Shown: positions 1-9,265, counted from the first letter of the stretch. The stretch: DNA of 64,000 bases from CAXBGS01 sp963975425 (GCA_963975425.1 CAXBGS010000012.1:124001-188000), one strand, 5' to 3'. Numbers and translations: made by a program. Notes: generated by a model from the letters alone, not told the origin.

Positions 1-215
1 CACTGGGCGGGATCACGCAAGGCGATCCGAACGAAACGACAGTCGCGACAATCCAACAGACCGTCACCGCCGACCGAGCGGTCAAGAACAAGGTCACGCT
101 GCCGATTGACATCGTCGGCCCGATCATCGTGCGAGGTATCGTGACCGGCGAAACCGCTTGGGCAACCGCCGCGTCAAGAACGCTCGTGCGCGCGATGCCG
201 AAAAAAGGCCAATGA
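1..215 (+). CDS. C-terminal end of an unrecognised protein (5' end outside window)
   Basis: The third forward frame is open from the window edge to a TGA at 213-215, giving about 70 residues. It reads as sensible protein, with a hydrophobic stretch around LPIDIVGPIIVRGIV and a basic tail ending MPKKGQ. The other forward frames are interrupted. I do not recognise the family. It lies on the opposite strand to the first lipoprotein and is separated from it by a short repeat. The call rests only on the open frame and amino-acid composition, so it is tentative. Confidence 0.45.
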   Translation, partial: LGGITQGDPNETTVATIQQTVTADRAVKNKVTLPIDIVGPIIVRGIVTGETAWATAASRTLVRAMPKKGQ

Positions 216-325
216 CGGCTGGATCCGTGCATTGGCCTGGAATTCGACATGAATCGCTTGACGAGACCGTGCTGAACTCAGGGACGGCCCCAAAAGACGC
301 AGCGCCCAAGATAGTGCAGGGGCAA

Positions 326-359
326 GACAGTGCAGGGCCCGTGACAGTGCAGGGCCCGT
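326..359. repeat. 17-bp tandem repeat, two full copies
   Basis: The unit GACAGTGCAGGGCCCGT occurs at 326-342 and 343-359. A degenerate partial copy (GATAGTGCAGG) lies just upstream and GACCGT follows. It sits in the gap between the partial gene and the first lipoprotein and contains a GGGCCC palindrome. Function unknown. Confidence 0.75.
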
Positions 360-388
360 GACCGTCTAGGATCGAATCAGTTCAGGGC

Positions 389-577
389 CTACTGATCGGC
401 ATCCACTTCTTCGCCGGTATCGGCTTCTGCGTCGACGTCCGGATTCTCCGCAAGAAAGGCCTCAAGCTCACTTTGGTCGGTGATCGTTTCCGGTGCACTT
501 CCGCCGGTATCACATCCCGTAACCGCAAAGCAGAACAGCAGACCAAAACACGCACCAATGAATCGTGACACAATCAT
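389..577 (-). CDS. Small acidic lipoprotein, paralogue 1 of 5
   Basis: This 62-residue protein has a lipoprotein signal peptide with a lipobox ending FAVTGC. The mature part is short and very acidic: CDTGGSAPETITDQSELEAF, then a stretch NPDVDAEADTGEE. The predicted product is a lipid-anchored peptide of about 43 residues. Close paralogues occur at 5025-5213, 10864-11049 and 13166-13351, and a more divergent one at 2878-3060. Each lies next to a DUF1559 gene, so the two families probably work together, but no function is known to me. It is downstream of the 871-2211 gene on the same strand. Confidence 0.8.
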   Translation of the reverse strand: MIVSRFIGACFGLLFCFAVTGCDTGGSAPETITDQSELEAFLAENPDVDAEADTGEEVDADQ

Positions 578-805
578 TTAAACGTCCTATAGGTGTTGCC
601 ACCGACTAACGAGACCACCCCGAACGCTATCAGCGGTACGGAATGAAATTTCCAGCCGGCAAAGGATAAAAAAACAGCAGTCACTTGATCGGTATCGATT
701 GTGGGCTGCCTCGATCGCTTTCCCCACGATGAGCAATCGTTGAGTTTCCATCGAACGACGGTCCCGTCAACACGCACACCAACCAGATCAAAGATGACAA
801 ACGAA

Positions 806-835
806 GCCTCGCCCGATCACAAGACCGGGCGAGGC
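806..835 (-). terminator. Hairpin downstream of DUF1559 gene 1
   Basis: A perfect 10-bp stem (GCCTCGCCCG at 806-815 with CGGGCGAGGC at 826-835) lies 36 bases beyond the stop at 871. Read on the minus strand it is followed by TTCGTTTG, a weak U-tract. The same GCCTCGC/GCGAGGC core recurs behind four other genes of the array. Confidence 0.6.
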
Positions 836-870
836 AAGTATTAGAAATGAGTCGATCGTCACGCGAACGA

Positions 871-2211
871 TCAGAACTCATCGTCAATCGTTTCGCGATT
901 CGCCCTGGTACCGAGTGCTCCCCACAACCCATAGGGGCTCTGCATACCGGGAACACTTGTCGGCTCAATCGAACTGCTAGCCGTCGACATCAAGCCCACG
1001 TATAGCGTCGGGAAATGACTATTACCCGCTTCGATCGAATCCGTGATGAACTTCACGGCTCCGTCGGCCATCAAGACGTGACAACCACCTTGGTGCCGGC
1101 TGCCCGGCGGAAGGGTTCCTGTACTTGCGTTCCCTGCGTGCATCACGCACTCTCGGTTGGGAGGCAAGATCGTCGCCATCGACCCATAGACGCCGTGTGC
1201 GTGCTGCCACTTATAACCACGCATCCCGACGCCGTTGGGTTGAATCCCGACGGAGGCCATTGCACTATTGGGAATCGTGGGATCCCAAAACAGAGGTCGC
1301 AATGGATCTTTCCATCCCATCGTCTCGGCGATACCCGGATCGTCGTATACGCCACCTAAATTGCCTGCCTGCACGTATGGCGCGGTCCGCACATCGCGGT
1401 CACCCAAGTCGGTTGGGATCTCTCCGGCCATGATTGTGTTGGACAAACCATCCAGGATGTCTCGGAACTTCGAATTTTGCCGCGGCACAAAAACGCCTCG
1501 GCACGACTCACGTGTTCGCTGATAACGGCCGCTGTTATCGCGACCGAATTTAGTATTCAGCCAACCGGGCGCGCTCATCGCCGCGTTTCCAGTTGCGTTG
1601 TATGCTGGGGCACCGGCATTGGTATAGAACATCGCGTCACCGACGCAGGCCGCATAGTTGGTTCGGCCATCCGACGGTAAACCGCGCCCCGGATCGCTCG
1701 GACAGCGGTAGGTAGGAACCTCTGTTAACCAAGGATCATACTGGTGCGCAATGTGACCGTTCGCCGCATTGCCGAGTGGCTTCGACGGACTCGGTCCCAT
1801 CGCAGGGAAAGCGGGCCCGGGTGTTCCGGGCGTGACGGTCGTGCCTTGCGTCGGCACAAAGGGATTGCTGATCTGCTCCCACAGCGCTTGCTGCTCGACA
1901 AACGGCAAGATGCCAACCAGGAAACTGAGGTCGTACTGATTGTTGCCTGTGATCGGCTGATGTTGAGGTCCACCGGTGTGATGATAAACACTCAGCGTGC
2001 CCGTGAAGTGCGTGGGCAGTTGAGCGTATGCCGAAGCATAATTATGGACGCCAAGTCCGATTTGCTTGAAATTATTACTGCAGCTCATGCGCCGGGCGGC
2101 TTCGCGAGCAGCTTGGACGGCCGGTAACAGCAGTCCAACAAGAACGCCGATAATGGCGATCACGACCAGCAGTTCCACAAGTGTGAAACCGGGACGTATT
2201 CGTTTCGTCAT
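871..2211 (-). CDS. DUF1559 domain protein (pilin-like N-terminus), paralogue 1
   Basis: This 446-residue protein begins with a type IV pilin-like prepilin segment: a short basic leader MTKRIRPG, then FTLVELLVVIAIIGV. The planctomycete DUF1559 signature follows (AAREAARRMSCSNNFKQIG), and the C-terminus carries the H-x9-DG motif RHQGGCHVLMADGAVKF. It should be exported and cleaved by a prepilin peptidase and held at the membrane by the hydrophobic helix; its role is unknown. I chose the ATG at 2211 because TGGAG precedes it at about 8 bases and the prepilin leader starts there. Its middle (ISNPFVPTQGTTVTPGTPGP, GNAANGHIAHQYDP) resembles paralogues 5 and 6. Its second half (RTAPYV, GWKDPLRPLFWDPTIPNSAM) resembles paralogues 3 and 4, so it looks like a mosaic. 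The tail LGTRANRETIDDEF is shared by the whole group. Confidence 0.92.
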   Translation of the reverse strand: MTKRIRPGFTLVELLVVIAIIGVLVGLLLPAVQAAREAARRMSCSNNFKQIGLGVHNYASAYAQLPTHFTGTLSVYHHTGGPQHQPITGNNQYDLSFLVGILPFVEQQALWEQISNPFVPTQGTTVTPGTPGPAFPAMGPSPSKPLGNAANGHIAHQYDPWLTEVPTYRCPSDPGRGLPSDGRTNYAACVGDAMFYTNAGAPAYNATGNAAMSAPGWLNTKFGRDNSGRYQRTRESCRGVFVPRQNSKFRDILDGLSNTIMAGEIPTDLGDRDVRTAPYVQAGNLGGVYDDPGIAETMGWKDPLRPLFWDPTIPNSAMASVGIQPNGVGMRGYKWQHAHGVYGSMATILPPNRECVMHAGNASTGTLPPGSRHQGGCHVLMADGAVKFITDSIEAGNSHFPTLYVGLMSTASSSIEPTSVPGMQSPYGLWGALGTRANRETIDDEF

Positions 2212-2877
2212 TGATACACTCCAAAATGGAATAGCGAAAGAAAAAGCGGCATGGAAGAATTCCATCCGATAGGTAGAAAACGGAAAAGAATTCGCGTTTA
2301 CACAGCTGCAAAGCGGAAGATTGCACCTTCCTTGCTGAAAAATGCATCCGGCGTCGCATTCAAGTCTGTCCGCACCCGACATGATCGCGCTTGAACTCGA
2401 CCAAACCTAAACACACGCACACTGATGAACGTGTGCGCGTAAAGAACTAGCCACGATCTATCCAGCACGCGCCTTACCCGAACGCCGCCTCGGGGCAGTG
2501 AACAAACGCATCCATCCCAGGTGCTGCCGTTGCCCAACGCTCGCGAGAGTCGCTCCCTCATCAAGTTGCTCGGCTCGCAGTGCCAGGTGCTACGGCAAGG
2601 CAACAACCAGACCTCGAAACAACTTTCCACTCAGCCGATGCGAAAGTACGCCAGATGGAAAATTGGCAACGAAGCAGCGTTTTGAAGCTCACGGCATTTC
2701 AGTTCGCGTTTTATGCATCCCATCAGCTCAGATCGCGTACACTTAGTCTTGGGCGCCCGAGGCTCACCATCTGGGTGGCTTCATCGAACGCTCGCACGTT
2801 CGGAGACTCCGACTGCGAATGGCATTCGGTTCTTCATTCCGTATTCGTTTTTTTTCCTTCTCATGATCGGAATTCCA
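2212..2877. other. Divergent intergenic region
   Basis: About 670 bases separate the minus-strand DUF1559 gene 1 from the plus-strand lipoprotein 2. I see no convincing coding frame here. Promoters for both directions should lie in this stretch, but I could not pick out boxes with confidence. Confidence 0.5.
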
Positions 2878-3060
2878 ATGCGAAAACTGTTTCTTTCTGG
2901 GTTGTTTCTCTCGTCGATGTTTGTCTTTGCTGGATGTGAATCCGAGCCAACGGAAGCTATCGATGTGACCAAAGACGAAATCGCTGAATACGAAGCGATG
3001 CTGGCTGAGGAAGATGCTGAAACTGCGATCGCAGAGGCAGCAGCAGAAGAAGACTATTAA
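2878..3060 (+). CDS. Small acidic lipoprotein, divergent paralogue 2
   Basis: This protein of about 60 residues starts MRKLFLSGLFLSS and has a lipobox ending FVFAGC. The mature peptide (CESEPTEAIDVTKDEIAEYE, then alternating Glu/Ala to EEDY) is strongly acidic. It lacks the SELEAFL core of the other four lipoproteins but has the same size, signal type and position, upstream of a DUF1559 gene on the same strand. The start is uncertain: an in-frame ATG at 2863 would add five residues. Function unknown. Confidence 0.7.
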   Translation: MRKLFLSGLFLSSMFVFAGCESEPTEAIDVTKDEIAEYEAMLAEEDAETAIAEAAAEEDY

Positions 3061-3441
3061 TCCTGCCTGCATCCCGCGGCCTTCTGCTTGATGCACAGAA
3101 TCGTGCATCAGCCATGTCTTGTACCGTCGCCGTTTTTGAACCGCGACATCCATGCGGGTGAACAGACAGGCGGACAACACCGCCGGTGCCTAAACGTTCG
3201 CGACACCAGAGCCGTCGCGGGGCAACGTGCGTATGGAATCCTTCATTCGCCGCAAAGCGAATGAAAGTGTGGTGCAACTGTATCGTTCGCGCGAGCGACA
3301 TTCGATCTCGGACTTGGATACGTATGTGAAATCGATCCGCGAACACGATAGTGATGAAACTCAGGTTCGGCGAAAGCCGGATTTCGATCTTTTAGGCGAG
3401 TTATCGCCAGTTGTTTCTTACTTGTTTCGGAGGTTCATTTT
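3061..3441. other. Leader region before DUF1559 gene 2
   Basis: This 380-base gap between lipoprotein 2 and DUF1559 gene 2 has no gene I can support. It ends in GGAGG, placed about 9 bases before the ATG at 3442. It could hold a separate promoter for the DUF1559 gene. Confidence 0.4.
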
Positions 3442-4713
3442 ATGTTTCGGAAACATTCAGTTTCTCGATCAGCATTCACATTAGTGGAACTGCTGGTCGT
3501 CATTGCCATCATCGGCGTCCTGGTCGGCTTATTGCTGCCAGCGGTTCAGGCGGCTCGCGAAGCGGCTCGCCGCATGAGTTGCAGCAACAATTTCAAGCAA
3601 CTTGGCTTGGGAATCCACAACTACCATTCGGCGTACCAGCAGTTGCCGCGGCATGGCACAGGTGCAACGAACGAGACCGACAACAATGCCATGACGTCGC
3701 GGCTGCCCGGTACCGTACCGACGCCGGGCGGGTTCACTCGACACGAACTGAGTTTTCTTGTGGGGCTGTTGCCGTTTATCGAGCAACAGGCGCTCTGGGA
3801 ACAAATTTCTTCGGCTTACGAGGATGACGAGGGCGAGTACTGGGCGGCGATGGGCCCCAGACCCGACACGATTCAGTACGATCCATGGCGAACCGAGATC
3901 GCAACGTTTCGATGTCCCAGTGACCCAGGCCGCGGGCTGCCCGCTCTTGGACGCACCAACTACGCCGCTTGCACCGGAGACTCGATCTCTCGAAACAGCA
4001 ATGGCGGTGCCGCCTATAACGGCATGCAAACAAGGTGGTTTTACGGCGACAATAGTGGCATGATGCAACAAACCCGAGCAGGGCAACGCGGCATCTTTGT
4101 ACCTCGCGTGGACATGAAATTCCGAGATGTTCTCGACGGCCTTTCCACCACCGTCATGGCTGGTGAAATCCCAACGGACCTGGGCGACCGAGATAAACGA
4201 ACCGTCGCGGCTCGCCAGGTCAGCGGAACACCGAATTGGACCAGCGCGATCACCAACAACCCGCTCGCCGCCCGAGACGCGATGCACATTGATCCGTTGC
4301 GACCACAGTTTTGGTGTCCGGCAACGGGAGGAACCGGAGGATGTGTTCCCCCCGACCTTGCCGCGGCAACCAATTCACGCGGATATCGCTGGGCGAGTTT
4401 CTTTCCGATTTACTCGCAAATGAATACGATCCTTCCGCCGAATTCAGAGTTGGTGGCGTCCGCGACCGCCCAAGGTTGGCTCCTGGCACCTCCCGGCAGT
4501 CGACATCAGGGTGGATGTCACATTTTGATGGGTGACGGCGCGGTCAAATTCATTACGGACTCCATCGAAGCGGGCAACAGCAATGCGCCGAACGTATGGC
4601 GACAAAACGCCATGGCCCAAAGCATCAACCCGCCGGGTTCGCAAAGTCCTTATGGACTGTGGGGAGCCCTCGGCACGCGAGCCAGCAAAGAAGTGATCGA
4701 CGACGAATTCTAG
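3442..4713 (+). CDS. DUF1559 domain protein (pilin-like N-terminus), paralogue 2
   Basis: This 423-residue protein has the prepilin-type start MFRKHSVSRSAFTLVELL, the AAREAARRMSCSNNFKQLG signature, and the C-terminal H-x9-DG motif in RHQGGCHILMGDGAVKFITD. It ends in LGTRASKEVIDDEF. A strong GGAGG about 9 bases upstream supports the start. It is the most divergent of the six in its central region (EDDEGEYWAAMGPRPDTIQY) and the only one on the plus strand. An upstream acidic lipoprotein and a clear rho-independent terminator downstream suggest a self-contained unit. The expected product is an exported, membrane-tethered protein of unknown function. Confidence 0.92.
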   Translation: MFRKHSVSRSAFTLVELLVVIAIIGVLVGLLLPAVQAAREAARRMSCSNNFKQLGLGIHNYHSAYQQLPRHGTGATNETDNNAMTSRLPGTVPTPGGFTRHELSFLVGLLPFIEQQALWEQISSAYEDDEGEYWAAMGPRPDTIQYDPWRTEIATFRCPSDPGRGLPALGRTNYAACTGDSISRNSNGGAAYNGMQTRWFYGDNSGMMQQTRAGQRGIFVPRVDMKFRDVLDGLSTTVMAGEIPTDLGDRDKRTVAARQVSGTPNWTSAITNNPLAARDAMHIDPLRPQFWCPATGGTGGCVPPDLAAATNSRGYRWASFFPIYSQMNTILPPNSELVASATAQGWLLAPPGSRHQGGCHILMGDGAVKFITDSIEAGNSNAPNVWRQNAMAQSINPPGSQSPYGLWGALGTRASKEVIDDEF

Positions 4714-4745
4714 TTTCGCTTCTCCGCATCCAAAGTGCGTTGACA

Positions 4746-4787
4746 AAATAGCCCTACTCGAAACTATCGGGTCGGGCTATTTCTTTT
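4746..4787 (+). terminator. Rho-independent terminator of DUF1559 gene 2
   Basis: AAATAGCCC (4746-4754) pairs with GGGCTATTT (4774-4782), followed directly by CTTTTT. It lies 33 bases after the stop at 4713. The A-rich left arm could also let it act on the minus strand. Confidence 0.85.
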
Positions 4788-4899
4788 TGATAAACGAAAG
4801 TTCGTTTCTTCCAACTCAGGATGAAAACTTTTCGCCAGCGAGGCCGAACGGTTCTTGATGCTACGATCATGTGAAGCGATCACAGCACATCGACTCCAC

Positions 4900-4935
4900 A
4901 AAAAGAGCCTCGCTCGACAAACGTCGAACGAGGCT
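4900..4935 (-). terminator. Rho-independent terminator after lipoprotein 3
   Basis: The stem AGCCTCGCTCGAC (4906-4918) pairs with GTCGAACGAGGCT (4923-4935) with one mismatch and a 4-base loop. On the minus strand it is followed by CTTTTTG. It lies about 90 bases beyond the lipoprotein stop at 5025. Confidence 0.8.
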
Positions 4936-5024
4936 GACTTGTTCACTCACTCATTGCGGACCACAACGATCATTGACACTGGAAACAAACAGTGCCGAGT
5001 AATCAACTGCGACCGATGAGTTTG

Positions 5025-5213
5025 CTATTCGTCACTTACGTCTTCTTCACCCGTATCCGCTTCCGCGTCAACGTCTGGGTTCTCCGCCAAAAACGCTTCG
5101 AGTTCACTTTGATTGGTCATCGTTTCAGGCTCGCTGCCGCCCGGATCGCAACCGAGAGACGAAAGGCACAGGGACAATGCCGCACAAGCGGTGAACCACT
5201 TTACAATCTTCAT
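5025..5213 (-). CDS. Small acidic lipoprotein, paralogue 3
   Basis: This 62-residue protein has a signal peptide starting MKIVKWFTACAALSL and a lipobox ending LSSLGC. The acidic mature peptide carries NQSELEAFLAENPDVDAEAD and ends GEEDVSDE. It is nearly identical to paralogue 1 in the mature part but differs in the signal peptide, so the mature sequence is the conserved part. GAGG lies about 9 bases before the ATG. It is downstream of DUF1559 gene 3 and followed by a terminator. Function unknown. Confidence 0.82.
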   Translation of the reverse strand: MKIVKWFTACAALSLCLSSLGCDPGGSEPETMTNQSELEAFLAENPDVDAEADTGEEDVSDE

Positions 5214-5479
5214 GAAATTACCTCATTGGGGACTACAAAAACGATTGGCCGGCAACTGAAGCACGACCATTTTGACATCACATATCGGGAAACTATCGGC
5301 TGACCTTTCAAAACGACTAATCGGAGGGATCGGTCGCTGACGTTCAACCACACATCCTGGTTCGCCACGACTCGGTGACGGTCCCTTTCGGAACCGTCAC
5401 CAGTGTGACTTGGTGCTCATAAACATCGCCCGACCTAGTTCGAACGAGGTTTTACTAATTCACTCGGTCTTAAGGGCAA

Positions 5480-6832
5480 TCAAAACTCGTCGTCAATGAT
5501 TTCTTTGTTCGCGCGAGTGCCAAGCGCACCCCATAGCCCGTAAGGACTTTGCATGCCGGGTACGCTTGTCGGATCAATCGCACTACTAGGTCCGCCACCA
5601 ACACCAACATAAACCGTTGGAAAGTGCTGATTTCCGGATTCGATCGAGTCCGTGATGAACTTAACCGCACCGTCACCCATCAACACGTGCGCACCACCTT
5701 GGTGGCGACTACCAGCGGGCATCGTTCCGGGTCCGGCGTTGCCGTTGGACATGACGCACTCTCGGTTGGGTGGCAAGATCGTCAGCATTGAACTGTAGAC
5801 ACCACGAGCATTATGCCAGCGATACCCACGCATTGCCGTGCCGTTGGGCTGGATGCCGGTTGACGCCATCGCGCTATTCGGAATCGTGGGGTCCCAAAAC
5901 AAGGGTCTTAGCGGGTCCTTCCATCCCATCGTCACGGCGATACCTGGATCATCAAACACGCCACCAGCGGCTCCGGCATACACGTACGGCGCGGTACGCA
6001 CATCGCGATCACCGAGGTCCGATGGAATTTCGCCGGCAGCGATCGTATTGGACAACCCGTCCAAGATGTCGCGGAATTTGTTTTCGGACCGAGAGACGAA
6101 GAAGCCGCGGCACGATTCGCGGGTGCGCTGAGCCGCCCCCGAAACCGGTCGCCCATAGGGCGCCGGATAGTTGATCCAACCTGCGCCCGAACCGCTCGGC
6201 GCGCCCGTCATGCCGTTGTACGAGCGTGCGCCAACATGGCTCCGGTTCATCGCGTCGCCAAGACAGGCTGCGTAGTTCGTTCGACCATCCGATGGCAGAC
6301 CACGGCCCGGATCACTTGGACAGCGCAGCGTCGGAATCTCCGTGACCCAAGGATCATATTGATGGGTCACGTGTCCATTCGCACCGCCGAGGGGCTTAAA
6401 AGGACTAGGGCCCATCGGCGGGAACGCCGGATCCGTGGGGCTTGGCGGCACAGAAACACTGCTTCCCGTTGTCGGAACTAATGGGTTGCTGATCTGTTCC
6501 CACAGAGCTTGCTGCTCAATGAACGGCAGGATTCCGACCAAGAAACTAAGGTCGTGTTGATTGTTACCCGTTACCGGACGGTGTTGCGCACCGCCGGTGT
6601 GATTGGCAACGCTGATGGTTCCCGTCCCGTGGACGGGCAATTGATTGTAGGCCGAATGGTAATTGTGAATGGCCAGACCAATCTGCTTGAAATTGTTGCT
6701 ACAACTCATGCGGCGAGCCGCTTCGCGCGCGGCCTGCACCGCGGGTAACAACAGTCCGACGAGAACGCCAATGATGGCGATCACGACGAGTAGTTCCACC
6801 AAGGTGAAACCGCTTTTAAAAGTTCTCTTCAC
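5480..6832 (-). CDS. DUF1559 domain protein (pilin-like N-terminus), paralogue 3
   Basis: This 450-residue protein starts at a GTG (6832) preceded by TTGGAG, giving the leader VKRTFKSG before FTLVELLVV. The AAREAARRMSCSNNFKQIG signature and the RHQGGAHVLMGDGAVKF H-x9-DG motif are intact, and the tail is LGTRANKEIIDDEF. It is almost identical to paralogue 4 (same length, sharing PLVPTTGSSVSVPPSPTDP), so the two come from a recent duplication or are kept alike by gene conversion. The product should be an exported protein anchored through its N-terminal helix. Function unknown. Confidence 0.92.
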   Translation of the reverse strand: MKRTFKSGFTLVELLVVIAIIGVLVGLLLPAVQAAREAARRMSCSNNFKQIGLAIHNYHSAYNQLPVHGTGTISVANHTGGAQHRPVTGNNQHDLSFLVGILPFIEQQALWEQISNPLVPTTGSSVSVPPSPTDPAFPPMGPSPFKPLGGANGHVTHQYDPWVTEIPTLRCPSDPGRGLPSDGRTNYAACLGDAMNRSHVGARSYNGMTGAPSGSGAGWINYPAPYGRPVSGAAQRTRESCRGFFVSRSENKFRDILDGLSNTIAAGEIPSDLGDRDVRTAPYVYAGAAGGVFDDPGIAVTMGWKDPLRPLFWDPTIPNSAMASTGIQPNGTAMRGYRWHNARGVYSSMLTILPPNRECVMSNGNAGPGTMPAGSRHQGGAHVLMGDGAVKFITDSIESGNQHFPTVYVGVGGGPSSAIDPTSVPGMQSPYGLWGALGTRANKEIIDDEF

Positions 6833-7322
6833 AGTATGTGACTCCAAAAAACAAAACGAAACAAAACGAAACAAAAAAAGCGTGCCGCCCACGTCACCAT
6901 TCGACATTGATGAAGTGGGTCGAAAACGAAGGACAACTTCGTCCATCGCGGCAATAATTAAGCACCGTTCTAAGATTTTCGATGAAAGTAAAGAATCAGA
7001 CGCATCTCACAGGACGGAGAGATAGCGACTGGCGTGATGTGCAAAGGACGCGCATTCCTTTTAGGACATGCGTCTGTCGAATTAGCGATAATGCGTTTTC
7101 GACCGAGCGATGAATGAAATGCGGTCTTCATCGGACAACACAGGAAAAACAAGTTACTGAAGCAGGAACCGGACCCACCGATGCGTTTTCGCAAAACGAT
7201 CGCGTTGAGACATGTCAACGCGTTCAGCTGCGTCGACGGCAGTCCCGATCAATGCCCTTTTGCGAACTGGACGCTTGCGCAAAAGCCGATCTTGCATGCG
7301 GCCGAAAATGAAATCATCCCCG
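6833..7322. other. Intergenic region upstream of DUF1559 gene 3
   Basis: About 490 bases without a supportable gene lie between the terminator of gene 4 and the start of gene 3. An A-rich run (AAACAAAACGAAACAAAACG and more) lies at 6847-6880, just upstream of the GGAG-preceded GTG. It probably belongs to the leader or promoter of gene 3. Confidence 0.4.
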
Positions 7323-7350
7323 GCCTCGCTCAACCTTGGTCGAGCGAGGC
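7323..7350 (-). terminator. Hairpin downstream of DUF1559 gene 4
   Basis: A perfect 9-bp stem (GCCTCGCTC at 7323-7331 with GAGCGAGGC at 7342-7350) lies 29 bases beyond the stop at 7379. The T-tract on the minus strand is poor, so termination is inferred from position and from its match to the other array hairpins. Confidence 0.6.
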
Positions 7351-7378
7351 TTAGGCTACTGACGACTTAACGAAAAGA

Positions 7379-8731
7379 TTAAAACTCGTCGTCGATGATT
7401 TCCTTGTTGGCCCGAGTGCCGAGTGCACCCCACAGCCCATAGGGACTTTGCATACCAGGTACGCTTGTCGGATCGACCGCACTGCTGCTCGCCCCAGCAA
7501 TGCCGACATACAACGTGGGAAAGTGTTCATTGCCTGCATCAATCGAATCGGTAATGAACTTGACGGCACCGTCACCCATCAAGACGTGAGCACCACCTTG
7601 GTGACGACTTCCTGCCGGCATCGTTCCCGTGGATGCGTTGCCCGCATGCATCACGCATTCGCGGTTGGGAGGCAAGATCGTCATCATCGAACTGTAGACT
7701 CCGCGAGCGTTGTGCCAGCGATATCCGCGCATCCCAGTGCCGTTGGGTTGGATTCCGACCGAAGCCATTGCGCTGTTAGGAATCGTAGGATCCCAAAACA
7801 GCGGTCGCAGCGGATCTTTCCATCCCATGGTCACGGCAATCCCCGGATCGTCGTACAACGCACCGTTGCGTCCTGCTTGGACATACGGGGCGGTGCGGAC
7901 ATCCCGGTCACCCAAATCCGAGGGAATTTCGCCCGCGGCAATCGTGTTGGACAACCCATCGAGGATGTCGCGGAATTTGTTTTCCGACCGCGAGACAAAG
8001 AATCCGCGACACGATTCACGGGTCCGTTGGGCCGCACCCGAAACAGGTCGTCCGTAGGGCGCCGGATAGTTCACCCATCCGGGTCCCGATCCGCTCGGTG
8101 CACCGGTATTCATGTTATAGGAACGCGCACCAACGTGGCTCCGGTGCATCGCATCGCCTAAACATGCGGCATAGTTGGTTCGCCCGTCTGATGGCAAACC
8201 ACGGCCTGGATCACTCGGACAACGCAGCGTCGGGATCTCGGTGACCCACGGATCGTATTGATGCGTCACGTGGCCATTGGCACCGCCAAGCGGCTTGAAC
8301 GGGCTTGGCCCCATCGGTGGAAACGCGGGGTCCGTGGGACTTGGCGGCACGGAAACACTGCTTCCGGTTGTTGGGACCAACGGATTGCTGATCTGTTCCC
8401 ACAAGGCTTGCTGCTCGATGAACGGCAAGATCCCGACTAGAAAGCTAAGGTCGTGTTGATTATTGCCGGTGATCGGCCGGTGCTGCGGACCGCCAGTGTG
8501 ATTGACCACGCTGATGGTCCCCGTGCCGTGGACGGGCAACTGGTTGTAGGCCGAATGGTAGTTGTGAATGGCCAAACCAATCTGCTTGAAATTGTTGCTA
8601 CAACTCATGCGGCGTGCTGCCTCACGAGCGGCCTGGACCGCTGGCAACAGCAGCCCGACAAGAACGCCAATGATGGCGATCACGACGAGCAGTTCCACCA
8701 AAGTGAAACCTCTTCTAAAAGTTCTTTTCAT
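7379..8731 (-). CDS. DUF1559 domain protein (pilin-like N-terminus), paralogue 4
   Basis: This 450-residue protein starts at the ATG at 8731, behind TTGGAG, with leader MKRTFRRG before FTLVELLVV. The DUF1559 signature and the H-x9-DG motif RHQGGAHVLMGDGAVKF are intact, and it ends LGTRANKEIIDDEF. It is nearly identical to its downstream neighbour (paralogue 3). Differences concentrate around the DALTRSHV-to-GW region and near the C-terminus (AGASSSAVDP against GGGPSSAIDP). It is predicted to be exported and membrane-tethered, function unknown. Confidence 0.92.
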   Translation of the reverse strand: MKRTFRRGFTLVELLVVIAIIGVLVGLLLPAVQAAREAARRMSCSNNFKQIGLAIHNYHSAYNQLPVHGTGTISVVNHTGGPQHRPITGNNQHDLSFLVGILPFIEQQALWEQISNPLVPTTGSSVSVPPSPTDPAFPPMGPSPFKPLGGANGHVTHQYDPWVTEIPTLRCPSDPGRGLPSDGRTNYAACLGDAMHRSHVGARSYNMNTGAPSGSGPGWVNYPAPYGRPVSGAAQRTRESCRGFFVSRSENKFRDILDGLSNTIAAGEIPSDLGDRDVRTAPYVQAGRNGALYDDPGIAVTMGWKDPLRPLFWDPTIPNSAMASVGIQPNGTGMRGYRWHNARGVYSSMMTILPPNRECVMHAGNASTGTMPAGSRHQGGAHVLMGDGAVKFITDSIDAGNEHFPTLYVGIAGASSSAVDPTSVPGMQSPYGLWGALGTRANKEIIDDEF

Positions 8732-9265
8732 AGGATCAAACTCCAATAAAAAAGGGATAAAAAACGCCGTTACCGACCTTTCACCAATCAAGAGATTGTC
8801 AGCAGACCGAATACTTTTCGACGCCCTCATCCGTCGCGGCGATAATAAGGTGCCACACAGAATTTTTATCGAGGTTGCAAAAGTAGGTTGCGTTGCAGGT
8901 GGGGTGACGGCAGGAGCAAAGTGAGCCTGCAATGAAGCTCACTTTGAAGCACCCCCCGAAAACCGCGGGGCACTACACGCTATTAAAGCAAGAACTAGGC
9001 GATCTTTCTACTCATTATTCGCATGAAGGCTTCCTTCTTCGCAAACAATCGCGGAGCGATTGCATGCAAAAAGTTGCAATCATTGCAAAACAACCCCAAT
9101 CAATGAACAGATGCACACATCGCATCGCAACGTGCCTGACAGGAGCGATTGCACCTTTGATCGCGGGACAACCCGGGTATTGGATCGAAAGGAAATCACA
9201 GTTCGCAGGGCATGACCGCGGCGGCCCTGATGATGTGACCACGTACGCACACCAAACAAACCAAA
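8732..9265. other. Intergenic region with a 10-bp palindrome
   Basis: There is no supportable gene in these 530 bases and, unlike at other junctions, no small lipoprotein. A perfect inverted repeat, CAAAGTGAGC (8917-8926) and GCTCACTTTG (8937-8946) with a 10-base loop, lies about 190 bases upstream of DUF1559 gene 4. It may be an operator or an RNA hairpin in the leader. Confidence 0.5.
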
